Source: Vibrio mimicus CAIM 602
GTDB lineage: Bacteria; Pseudomonadota; Gammaproteobacteria; Enterobacterales; Vibrionaceae
Reading direction: 5' to 3'
DNA: 64,000 nucleotides
Assembly (NCBI RefSeq): GCF_000338875.1
Contig: NZ_AOMO01000088.1
Coordinates: 62,001 to 126,000, forward strand
A program made the position numbers and the translations under genes. Below, piece by piece: positions 41,401 to 49,382 of this stretch; positions within the stretch are counted from its first letter, which is position 1, and every line of letters begins with the position of its first letter. The notes below the pieces were generated by a model. It saw only the letters and a list, made by a program, of their open reading frames with translations, had not been told where the DNA came from and ran no database searches.

Positions 41401-41742
41401 AATATGAAGATCTTTTTGCGTGTGATCCGCACGCTTGAAGTAGAAGCCATTACCCAGCCAATGACAGAAGGTTTTGTTGCTCTGGTACAGATCACTCGCG
41501 GGCAGGGTTTGCACTTGGCGGAGAATGGTTTCAATCTCGCCGCTCGTGATGCCGTCTGCCTTGTACTGCTCAGCAAGGTAATGGCGCAGGTCATCGAGGA
41601 TCAACACTTCCGCCTCATTCGCGCGCGGTACATCGCTGCCAACATAATGCGGGTACACCTGCTGGCCGGAGGTGGTGTGGTGCTCACCCAGTAAGCTGAT
41701 GATGGCCTGTTCCAGTTTTGCTTCTGTGAATGTATGGCTCAT
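38470..41742 (-). CDS. hsdR: Type I restriction endonuclease subunit R (HsdR)
   Basis: A 1090-residue HsdR. The N-terminal nuclease region has the PD-(D/E)xK motif KPDAILYVNGLPLVVFEFKS (about 162-181). The motor part has Walker A FGATGCGKSYTMQF (about 328-341), the DEAH box SDEAHRSQ (about 432-439), VGFTGTPID and the motif V-VI region DMWLTGFDVPELDTIYIDKP then QTISRVNRKF. The C-terminus is helical. It translocates DNA and cleaves unmethylated targets together with HsdM and HsdS. It is last in the leftward hsdM-hsdS-hsdR set, 70 bases after hsdS. Confidence 0.96.
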   Translation of the reverse strand: MSHTFTEAKLEQAIISLLGEHHTTSGQQVYPHYVGSDVPRANEAEVLILDDLRHYLAEQYKADGITSGEIETILRQVQTLPASDLYQSNKTFCHWLGNGFYFKRADHTQKDLHIQLLDIEALPQKLAAMFVDGIHTIEADNNRYRLVNQLEIEGIDQQKRKPDAILYVNGLPLVVFEFKSAVREEAATTYNAWDQLHNRYRRDIPKLFVYNALCIISDGVNNKMGNVFSAYEFFYAWRKITGHESTEKEGINALYTMLQGLFHPTRLLDVIKNFIFFPDTSKKEEKLCCRYPQYYAARKLYYNIKKERKELDASGNNMGGSGKGGTYFGATGCGKSYTMQFLARLLMKSVDFESPTIVLITDRNDLDDQLSKQFCKATAYIGDDVIQPVSSRQDLRDKLAGRASGGVFLTTIHKFTEDIKLLTDRCNVVCISDEAHRSQINLDLKITIDQEKGTIKKTYGFAKYLHDSLPNATYVGFTGTPIDATLDVFGPEIDTYTMTEAVNDGITVRIVYEGRAAKVILDNSKLEEIEKYYEECERLGANEHQIDESKKASANMNAILGDPDRIAELAKDFVTHYEKRVAEGSTIKGKAMFVCASREIAYEFYKNVKVLRSEWFEEKQAIDGVELTEKDKEELMPLPMVNMVMTRGQDDKAEMYALLKTKDYRKELDKQFKNAKSNFKIAIVVDMWLTGFDVPELDTIYIDKPLQKHNLIQTISRVNRKFEEKDKGLVVDYIGIKSRMNQALAMYSKADKSNFEDIRQSLIEVRNHLHLLAQMFHTFDSRDYFSGEPVKQLECLNQAAEFALQTKKIELRFMGLVKRLKAAYDICVGSEDITQDERERIHFYIAVRSIVFKLTKGNAPDTAQMNKRVREMIAEALRAEGVEEIFTLGDDQAETIDIFDDEYMERINKIKLPNTKMQLLQKMLEKAISDFKKVNQLQGIDFSKRFKALVDQYNERKENDVLNGEEFDNFSQMMTDMIYDIKTEMASFEEFGIDMEEKAFLDILVHMCEKYHFTYDDHRMLELAKEMKVVVDDTAQYPDWSNRDDIKAKLKVDLILLLHRFGFPPVANDEVYKNVLEQAENFKKHSIAQR

Positions 41743-41812
41743 GGCGTCCTATCTTTCTGGTTGTTCTGTTGGGTTACAACTCGCTGCTGGCGTTAAAAAC
41801 GGAAGGTGATAA

Positions 41813-43236
41813 TCACCTTTCGTTTTGTTGTTCTGCGCTGACGGCTTCCTGTTCGACTGCCAACTCGACTTCATCAAGGCGCAGTTCGCCAGAGATCAGT
41901 TTGGGGAGCAAGGTGTCGCGGAGTTTGGTTAGAGAATCCACTTCGTTGCGACTTGCGACCTTTTTATCAGCGAATGATTTAAAGGTCGCTTCAATATGGT
42001 TTGCGATAGTTAAAGGTGGCAATACTACTTGTTGTTCTGAAAGAATTTTTCTGCTCAGTTCCGTTTGTCCAGTACTGCCTTCGCCTAGACGCTCCACTCT
42101 ATTTTCAATTGAAAGCAACAATTGCCCAAAGGTATACATAGGCAGATGTCGCTGTTCACGCGAACTAGTGTGACGTGTGAATCAACTACTGTTGGCTCAG
42201 GTATATATGTCACTTGGGCCATTCGGCCTAGGGTTCCTACGCCTGTTGAGTTTACTAACACATCGCCTAGTTGAACTTCGCGGCCATCAACCTTCCTCAG
42301 TTCTGGGTTGTTTCTGCGGGCAAGGTCGTAGTTCACTTCATGGTTTCGTATACATTTCTGGTTGATAACTTTAATGCCACCTTCCTCAATGTACTTTGGT
42401 GATATTCCGCGGCGTAGTTCGACGCACATATCACCAAGCATTGTTACCTCCCACCCCTTCGGCACCCAGCCCAGCTCACTTTCTTCAAACGCATCAGGGA
42501 ACAGTTGGCGCACATCGTCCGGCAGTGGATTGAAGCCTTCACTTTCACGCACCGCTTGGCGCGCCTCGGCGCGGTGTTGCAGTTCGTCGGGGATTGGGTT
42601 GCCTGCATCCAGCGCGTTATCCATCACAGGGTCGAAATCGACGAACCATGACTTAAACAGCGCCTGCGCCATTTGCTCCAGCGTCTGGTTGATTTGGCGG
42701 TTTAGGGTGATTTTGTTGTCGAGACTCTCGAGTAGGTTTGCAATGCCAGTTTGAACACTTACTGGTGGTTTGGAAACCTCGAAATCCTCAATCATGCCCT
42801 TTGTAAGCGCATTTCTTGTAGCGCCCGCACTAGCAAGATTGAGCAGTAGTTTTTGTGTTTTAGGGCTGGCTAGCAGGTAACGCAAAAATCTCGCGTCAAA
42901 TTCTGCTGCATTAGGTCGGATTATTGCTACGTGCTGGTTAACTCGAGCAGGCAAAAAATCACTTGGTGCCAAGCAAACACGCGCAACAGAGTCTCCTGTA
43001 ATGTTGAGTAATACATCGTTCTTCTCTACTTCAACATTTTTGAGCTTCGTTGCTGCAATATCGTCGATATATACCAGACCACTTTCACTGAAGCCTTCGT
43101 TATAAATGTTTTGGCTGCGAATTAAGCAGACATCACCAAGATCCAGATAAACGCTGCTTCCACCTTTAGGTGTGGCACCACTACCAATTTTCTTGCAGTA
43201 ATCTCCCAGTTTAACGATCGGCCAATCACTCCCCAT
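41813..43236 (-). CDS. hsdS: Type I restriction-modification specificity subunit (HsdS), frameshifted in this sequence
   Basis: The gene starts at 43236 (MGSDWPIVKLGDYCKKIGSG) and overlaps the hsdM stop by 11 bases. The first target-recognition domain (about 5-165), the central conserved helix (LDNKITLNRQINQTLEQMAQ, about 172-191) and the start of the second recognition domain (GWEVTMLGDMCVELRRG) are visible. Around 42140 the frame breaks after RVNSDIC and resumes as MYTFGQLLLSIENRVERLG. One extra C restores a 474-residue protein, the normal HsdS size. The break may be a sequencing error; if real, recognition would be lost or altered. Confidence 0.9.
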
Positions 43237-44824
43237 AACCCAACGCCTCCATATTGGCGCGGATCGCTTTGTCGAGGGCTTCGGCCTCGTCCATTTGGCG
43301 ATACAGAGTCTGGGTCAGCTCAAGCATTTTGGTTTCAAACGCAATGCCGTCATCTTCCAAATCCGCTGCGCCCACATAGCGCCCCGGTGTCAGCACAAAG
43401 TCATTGGCTTTGATATCGCTAATGGTCGCCACCTTGCAGTAGCCTGCAACGTCTTCGTAATGCTCAACGCTGATTTCGTTGGCGTTGATGCGGCGGGCCA
43501 GTTCAGTTTCGTCACAGCGCCAAGCATGAAACGTGTCGGCAATCTTGGCTATATCGTCACGGGTCAGCTCTTTGTGTACACGGCTGACCATGGTGCCCAT
43601 TTCACGGGCGTCGATAAACAGGGTTTCACCGCTGCGATCACGGTAGCCATATTTGGGGTTGGCCTTCTTGTTTTTGGTCATAAACCACAGGCAAACCGGA
43701 ATTTGCGTGGTGTAGAACAACTGCCCCGGCAGGGCAATCATGCACTCGATGCGGTCATCCTCAATCAACTTTTGGCGGATTTCGCCTTCGCCACTGGTGT
43801 TGGAACTCATTGAGCCATTGGCCAGTACAAAGCCTGCGGTGCCGTCTTCAGAGAGTTTCGACAGCATGTGCAAAATCCACGCGTAGTTGGCGTTGCCTGT
43901 TGGCGGGGTGCGAAAGCCGTTAAAGCGCGGATCGTCGGTCAGCTCGGCATCATTACGCCAATCTTTGAGGTTAAACGGCGGGTTGGCCATGATGAAATCA
44001 GCTTTGAGATCAGGGTGCTGATCGGCAAAAAAGGTGTCCGCTGGGCGCTCGCCAAGGTTGCCCGTGAGACCACGGATCGCAAGGTTCATTTTCGCCAGTT
44101 TGAAGGTGGTGGTGGTCAGCTCCTGCCCGTAAATGGCGATGTCTTTACTCTTGCCCTGATGGCTTTCCACAAACTTTAAACTTTGCACGAACATACCGCC
44201 TGAGCCGCAGCATGGGTCGTAAATTTTGCCTTGGTAAGGTTCGAGCATTTCAGCCAGCAGAGTAACGACAGACTTTGGCGTGTAGAACTCGCCGCCACCT
44301 TTGCCTTCGGTTGCCGCAAAACGCCCAAGAAAGTATTCATAAACACGGCCGACTAAGTCTTCTTCAGTCATGTCGCATTCGTTGGCAAGCGTATCAATGT
44401 TTTCAATCGCATCAATCAGGGAGGCGAGCTTTTTAGTCTCCAGCCCCATGCGCGAGAAGTAGTTATCCGGCAGTGCGCCTTCAAGCGCTTTGTTTTTGCT
44501 TTCAATCGCTTTTAAGGCGCTGTCGATGATGAGGGCTATATCATCTTGCTTGGCGCGCGCTTTCACAAAGAACCAACGTGCATTGTCTTCAAGGAAAAAC
44601 ACGTTGTCTTGCTGGTAAAATTCCGGCATTTCAACAAATGCTTCCATCCCGCCTTCAATCAACTGTTGACGTTTGGCTTCAAATTTGTCGCTGATGAATT
44701 TGAGGAACACAAGGCTAAGTACCACGTGCTTGTATTCGGACGACTCGACACTGCCACGCAGTTGGGTTGCGGTATCCCACAGGGTTTCTTCAAAACCTTT
44801 CTTATTGGTTGGTGCTTTGGCCAT
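43226..44824 (-). CDS. hsdM: Type I restriction-modification methyltransferase subunit (HsdM)
   Basis: A 532-residue N6-adenine DNA methyltransferase. The N-terminal helical domain (MAKAPTNKKGFEETLWDTAT) is followed by the SAM-binding motif DPCCGSGGMFVQSL (about 202-215) and the catalytic NPPF motif in ADFIMANPPFNLKDW (about 273-287). I start at ATG 44824, since the upstream extension to 44884 covers the promoter. It methylates host sites together with HsdS and protects the chromosome. It is first of the hsd genes and has its own likely promoter. Confidence 0.95.
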   Translation of the reverse strand: MAKAPTNKKGFEETLWDTATQLRGSVESSEYKHVVLSLVFLKFISDKFEAKRQQLIEGGMEAFVEMPEFYQQDNVFFLEDNARWFFVKARAKQDDIALIIDSALKAIESKNKALEGALPDNYFSRMGLETKKLASLIDAIENIDTLANECDMTEEDLVGRVYEYFLGRFAATEGKGGGEFYTPKSVVTLLAEMLEPYQGKIYDPCCGSGGMFVQSLKFVESHQGKSKDIAIYGQELTTTTFKLAKMNLAIRGLTGNLGERPADTFFADQHPDLKADFIMANPPFNLKDWRNDAELTDDPRFNGFRTPPTGNANYAWILHMLSKLSEDGTAGFVLANGSMSSNTSGEGEIRQKLIEDDRIECMIALPGQLFYTTQIPVCLWFMTKNKKANPKYGYRDRSGETLFIDAREMGTMVSRVHKELTRDDIAKIADTFHAWRCDETELARRINANEISVEHYEDVAGYCKVATISDIKANDFVLTPGRYVGAADLEDDGIAFETKMLELTQTLYRQMDEAEALDKAIRANMEALGYGE

Positions 44825-44885
44825 AATTCTAATTTCTATACTACTTTTGGTGAGCTGTGCTGTTGTTTGCCACTCAGGAGGCACG

Positions 44886-44913
44886 ATTATATAGGAAGCT
44901 GATGCGGTGAAAA
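44886..44913 (-). promoter_or_regulatory. Likely sigma-70 promoter for hsdMSR
   Basis: On the minus strand TTTTCA is followed after 16 bases by a perfect TATAAT, ending 62 bases upstream of the hsdM ATG. It lies in the 147-base gap after the helicase gene, so the hsd genes need not depend on helicase read-through. Confidence 0.65.
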
Positions 44914-44971
44914 TGATTTGGCTGCGATTTTAGGCGATAACGCCTCAAAATGAACCACCGCAGCCAGCCGA

Positions 44972-47900
44972 TTAAGCGAGTGCTTCCTCTGGCGTATCAA
45001 CCACAGTGCTCTGGTAAAGCTCCGGTGTTTCTAGGAGTGCATTGGCTTGGCAGAAGTGATCCAACCCTGCCCAAATCTTCTTAGAACCGACGATATAAAC
45101 CTGTTTTTTCGCCCGAGTGACCGCCACATTCAGGATGTTGGCTTTGCTCGCAGCCCAGTAAGCGGAGCCTTTGGTCGATTCGGAAACCCCCAGCACAAAG
45201 ATCACGGCTTTTTCTTCTTTGCCTTGGAAAGTGTGCACGGTACCAATGCGGCCCTTGCTCCACTTTTTCACCTCTTCCTCTGAGATCCCTAGCTGCGTTA
45301 AATAATCCGGTAGAGCTTTGCGTACACCATCGGCGACTTTTCTAAATGGGGAGATGATGTACACATCCGGTAAGGTTTGAGTAGCTTGGTAATGGGCAAA
45401 CAACATCTTCGCCACACAGCGGCCTTGGTTAGGGACATAATGCTTGCCATCCGTTTCACCGGAAACATCAAGCCACGCACTTTGCCCCCAGACGTGGTGC
45501 GCGACGCCTTCCGGCGATTCATTACCGTGGAACATTTTTTCGTTATAAGCCACTTTATTGGCGATGCTGAACATGGGTTCATCACAACGGCGATGTACAC
45601 GCAGCGGGCTTCCCAACCACTCACCTTTGGCGATCATCTGCGTGCCGTAACGGTTGACTCGGTCGGCCAGCCTTTGCACTGAGGTTTTGGTCGGTGACCA
45701 TGTGCGCCACTCTTCTTCGCCCAGCATCTCTTTGGCAAACCCTTCCACAAATTCAGGTGGAATGGTGAAGACGGGTTCAATTTGCAGTGGATCGCCAACC
45801 ACAACCACTCGCTTAGCGCGATAAAATGCGCCAACGGCTTGTTGCGGTGAGGCTTGTCCAGCTTCATCCACAAATAACCAGCCAATATCTTCTTTGTCCA
45901 ATTTAGAGAACTGACGCGCCACCGAAGCAAAGGTGGATGAGACTACAGGAATAAACATAAACAGCCACTGCCACATCACCTTGCTTAATTTAGGATCAGC
46001 AATTTTATTGGCTAATACTCGATTGAGATGGTACAGCACACCACCATCCGAACTCGACAAGCTAAACTGATCATACATGCTGGCAATCCATACTTGATGA
46101 AGCTCTATCGCTTTCGTTGTGAGATCGGCTCGCTTCTGGTTTAGCTCCACTCCGTGACCAAAGGCGCTGCGCTGCATGTCCGCATTTTCTAAGTCGGCTA
46201 CGCCATCATCAAACGTGACATCGTGGTATTTGGATTGAAAATCTCGACACTGCTCAATCTGCCTTTCTAATTCCGATTTGAAGTTAGCGACTTTGCGTGT
46301 CATCAAGCTTTTTTCTTTACAGAAATGCACATAACGCGCGTGCATTTTGGTTACGCGTAACCTTGCGAACCAAAACTCTGGTAAGAAAAACAGTAAGTAA
46401 GGCAACTGTTTATTCTTCAAACGGCTAACAAATGTATCCAACTGAAGGCAGCGATACTCTAAGCGTGCCAGCTTTTGCTCATAATCCTGCAGGCAACGTT
46501 TCTTCGACTCAATGAACTGTAATTCTTTCAATTCAGTCAAACACTGTTTTAGCTCTTGTTCTGCTTGGATAAATTCTTGCTGAGCACTGCTAAAGGCTTT
46601 ATGAACGTCCACAGATTTATTGGCTTGTGCTTTTATGGACTCAAAAAGGGTTTGGTAACCTTCCGCACCGATCTCTACATCAAGATTTTCCGGTTTCAAA
46701 AAGAACAGGCTGTCATTAACGACTTTGCGATTCGTCTGATTACCAATCGCTGCCGCCATTACGCCCCAACAATCTTCTTTTGGTTTCAAGCTCTTAAGCT
46801 TTACCTTGCCTTGATTATTCTTGGGATAAACATGCTTTGTTGCTAATTTTTGGGCGGCGGTTTTAAAGAACTCGACACTTTGGTAACGCTCACCCAATGC
46901 CTTGGATTGAGGTAACTCTTTGGTGATATTTTCTACTGCGGTGTTATTGCTTGATACCACCACCATCTCGTATCCGGTCAATAGAGGATTTAACACCGGA
47001 ATGGTTACATTCTTATCTGCAATCTCCGTTTTCATGATAGAGGAGACCGAATCGGCAATCGAGCTGAGATTGGCAATGGCTCGCGCACGACACACCAAGT
47101 TATTGGCAATAATGTCGCGCAGCATGGTGGTTTTACCGGTTCCCGGAGGCCCATTTACCGAGTAAACACCTTGGTCGGTAAGCTCTTGGTAAAGCGTGTT
47201 GATCGCAAATTGCTGCATCAAGCTCATTGAATATTTATCTTCACCTAACCAACGACCTTTCGGGGTCATATCCAGTGATAGATGTTTGCGGATCAGCGAT
47301 TGCCCCTCTTTCGATAACAGATCGCTTTCCCGTTGTGGAACATCGCCAAGGTAAGCTGCCAACGCAGAATCTGCAGCAATTTCACCTTTGCGTAATTGTT
47401 CAATGACTCGCTCAATATCTCGAATATAGAAACTGTTTAGGATCGCTATCGTCGGCTTAGCAGAACTGCCACTCGCTTGAGGAAGTTCAGTAACGTCAGG
47501 TTGAGTGGTGTTTTCTTCCCTATATTTTTCAATATGCTGTGAAAGATCGGACAGATCGGGTAACGCACTCAAACTGTAATCAGGAAGTGCTGGTTTAGGC
47601 TCATTGGGTCGGTGCTTTTGGCGCACTAATTCAATCAGCATAAAAGGAATGGGTTTATCCGATGTGGGTTGAAAGTTTGCCCATTCTCCAATTAGCTTGG
47701 TAAATTCCAGCAGTTCATAGGTAGTCAATACATTGAGGTACTTACGCTCATGCTTGATGTTGTTCGCAACGATACAAACCTCTTTCAACTTCTCGCATAG
47801 CTCTTGGCTTTGGTTATCGAAGTCTCTGAGTTTTAACTCATGTAACTGCTTGTTTTGCGTTTTGCCAATCGCCCATGGAGCGGTTGAGATTTGTGTTTTC

Positions 47901-48283
47901 TCTAAATCAATCTTGCCATCTTGATCCACTTCAAGAATGACTGAACAAGTCCACCCCGAATCTGAATTTCGCTCATCGTTGTCTAATGCGTTTTCTGCAT
48001 CATTCGGAAAATACTGCTTACCCGCCTCAAAGATTTCTGAACGATGAAATAAGCCTAAGTAGACTTTATAGGTGTAACACTCGGTCGGTAAGTATTTCTC
48101 CGAGGCTCGACGAATATGGCTACGGTTTATCCACGGCAAACAATCCGGCACGCTTAACTCTTGCGGGGAATCGTAATGGATCGCCCCATTCCCTTTCTTC
48201 GAAATCTTTCCCAGATCTGCTGAATTAAAAAATTCTATTTTGTGCCAATACTCAAGAATATTAAGCGATTGATTTGGATTCAT
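44972..48283 (-). CDS. Large superfamily 1 (UPF1/DNA2-like) helicase, probable defence protein
   Basis: A 1103-residue protein. Residues 1-350 form an N-terminal region I do not recognise (start MNPNQSLNILEYWHKIEFFN). Walker A GPPGTGKT is at 378-385. A coiled-coil, Lys-rich insertion lies at about 540-680. Walker B is DEAGQ (805-809), motif III VVVGDPLQIEP (about 825-836), motif V GTVHTFQGKEEKAVIFVLGV (about 1014) and motif VI NVAVTRAKK (1052-1060). The order is that of AAA_11/AAA_12 helicases such as UPF1 and DNA2. No nuclease motif is evident. It lies just upstream of hsdMSR on the same strand, which suggests phage or plasmid defence. The exact role is unknown. Confidence 0.85.
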   Translation of the reverse strand: MNPNQSLNILEYWHKIEFFNSADLGKISKKGNGAIHYDSPQELSVPDCLPWINRSHIRRASEKYLPTECYTYKVYLGLFHRSEIFEAGKQYFPNDAENALDNDERNSDSGWTCSVILEVDQDGKIDLEKTQISTAPWAIGKTQNKQLHELKLRDFDNQSQELCEKLKEVCIVANNIKHERKYLNVLTTYELLEFTKLIGEWANFQPTSDKPIPFMLIELVRQKHRPNEPKPALPDYSLSALPDLSDLSQHIEKYREENTTQPDVTELPQASGSSAKPTIAILNSFYIRDIERVIEQLRKGEIAADSALAAYLGDVPQRESDLLSKEGQSLIRKHLSLDMTPKGRWLGEDKYSMSLMQQFAINTLYQELTDQGVYSVNGPPGTGKTTMLRDIIANNLVCRARAIANLSSIADSVSSIMKTEIADKNVTIPVLNPLLTGYEMVVVSSNNTAVENITKELPQSKALGERYQSVEFFKTAAQKLATKHVYPKNNQGKVKLKSLKPKEDCWGVMAAAIGNQTNRKVVNDSLFFLKPENLDVEIGAEGYQTLFESIKAQANKSVDVHKAFSSAQQEFIQAEQELKQCLTELKELQFIESKKRCLQDYEQKLARLEYRCLQLDTFVSRLKNKQLPYLLFFLPEFWFARLRVTKMHARYVHFCKEKSLMTRKVANFKSELERQIEQCRDFQSKYHDVTFDDGVADLENADMQRSAFGHGVELNQKRADLTTKAIELHQVWIASMYDQFSLSSSDGGVLYHLNRVLANKIADPKLSKVMWQWLFMFIPVVSSTFASVARQFSKLDKEDIGWLFVDEAGQASPQQAVGAFYRAKRVVVVGDPLQIEPVFTIPPEFVEGFAKEMLGEEEWRTWSPTKTSVQRLADRVNRYGTQMIAKGEWLGSPLRVHRRCDEPMFSIANKVAYNEKMFHGNESPEGVAHHVWGQSAWLDVSGETDGKHYVPNQGRCVAKMLFAHYQATQTLPDVYIISPFRKVADGVRKALPDYLTQLGISEEEVKKWSKGRIGTVHTFQGKEEKAVIFVLGVSESTKGSAYWAASKANILNVAVTRAKKQVYIVGSKKIWAGLDHFCQANALLETPELYQSTVVDTPEEALA

Positions 48284-48631
48284 TTTTAATGCCTAGCCTG
48301 ATCGTTATTTGGGTGAAAGCTTTTACCTGCCCGTGGGGGAGGTGATTAAATTAGGTTCTTACCTCACCTTGGGAAATCAGCTCTCACGGCCGTGATATAG
48401 GCGGCATTGTATTAAATAAGCAATTTTTTGCACTGAAATAACATTATTTTTGTTCAGTCATTAACAAAATAAAGGGAATGCTATTTGGTTATCAACCTGA
48501 TGAAAATATTGGATTGCCTCCTTAATCCCCCAACACCTGCTTACAATTAACCCAGCCAGCCGCCATCAATGAGCTTGAGTCAAACCGCTTCATTCGTATA
48601 CTGAGCGCTCAGTTAATAGGAAGTTGTTCGT
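48284..48631. other. Right flank of the accessory block, non-coding
   Basis: A 348-base gap upstream of the helicase (leftward) and the membrane-protein gene (rightward). It is AT-rich at 48405-48500, where the promoters probably lie. A perfect 12-bp palindrome CTGAGCGCTCAG sits at 48601-48612. I looked for a second copy of the ssrA 3' end that would mark an integration boundary and saw none. Confidence 0.6.
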
Positions 48632-49315
48632 ATGAAATCCAACCAAAGCTTATTCAGTAATGTGCTGATCAACATTGTTATCCCTGTGGTGATTTTGAGC
48701 AAAATGAGTGGCGAAGATAACCTAGGCCCAACGTGGGCATTGGTGGCGGCTTTAGCCTTCCCACTGCTGTTTGGTGTTTACAGTTTTATTCAAGAGCGCA
48801 AAGTTAACTTTTACTCAGCGCTGGGCATGGTAAGCGTGTTGCTCACCGGTGGCATTGGCTTGCTGCAACTCGACCCTGCTTATATTGCGATTAAAGAAGC
48901 CGCGATTCCGGGGCTGATTTTCGTGATTTTGGTAGTGGGTAACTTGATTGGTTATCCGCTAGTGCGCAAAATGCTGCTCAATGAAGATATTGTCGATCAC
49001 GACAAGCTGCACGGCGCGTTAAGCACGCCAGAGAAGAAGGCGGAATTTGAGCGTCGGGTGAATGTCAGCTCTTATCTGATTGCGTTTTCGTTTTTTGTTT
49101 CAGCCGTACTCAACTATGGTCTAGCGAAGTGGATTGTCAAAAGCCCTGCGGGCACTGAAGCCTTTAACGAAGAGATCGGTAAGATGACGGCGCTAAGTTT
49201 CCCGGTGATATCACTGCCGGTGACCATTTTGATGATGGGCGCGCTGTTCTATCTGTTTAGAAGCCTGTCTAGCATTACAGGTCATAAGATGGAAGATTTT
49301 CTGCGTAGCAAGTAA
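48632..49315 (+). CDS. Six-helix integral membrane protein, septation-protein-A-like
   Basis: A 227-residue hydrophobic protein with about six membrane helices (around residues 8-24, 33-53, 60-80, 88-110, 145-172 and 190-215). The pattern VVILSKMSG early and LVVGNLIGYPLVRKMLLNED in the middle is reminiscent of IspZ/YciB-like membrane proteins and of the conserved Vibrio hypothetical proteins often called VC0xxx-type membrane proteins. Substrate or role is unknown. A palindrome just upstream may be an operator. It is the first core gene right of the accessory block. Confidence 0.7.
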   Translation: MKSNQSLFSNVLINIVIPVVILSKMSGEDNLGPTWALVAALAFPLLFGVYSFIQERKVNFYSALGMVSVLLTGGIGLLQLDPAYIAIKEAAIPGLIFVILVVGNLIGYPLVRKMLLNEDIVDHDKLHGALSTPEKKAEFERRVNVSSYLIAFSFFVSAVLNYGLAKWIVKSPAGTEAFNEEIGKMTALSFPVISLPVTILMMGALFYLFRSLSSITGHKMEDFLRSK

Positions 49316-49341
49316 TCGCTTTACATCAATCTACCAAGATC

Positions 49342-49373
49342 AAAAAAGGGCTCAACTGAGCCCTTTTGTTTTA
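49342..49373. terminator. Bidirectional terminator between the membrane-protein gene and the flavoprotein gene
   Basis: AAAAAAGGGCTCA-ACT-GAGCCCTTTTGTTTTATT hairpin lies between convergent genes. Confidence 0.85.
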
Positions 49374-49382
49374 TTGCAAGTC

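Noticed and set aside
42085-43236. hsdS as a phase-variable gene
   Set aside because: The break lies in a two- or three-base run with no long homopolymer, repeat or invertible partner nearby, so slippage-based phase variation is unlikely.
38364-48631. Search for a duplicated ssrA 3' end or integrase marking an integrative island
   Set aside because: No second copy of the CCCCAGCTCCACCA end and no recombinase gene were found, so I do not call this an integrative element.
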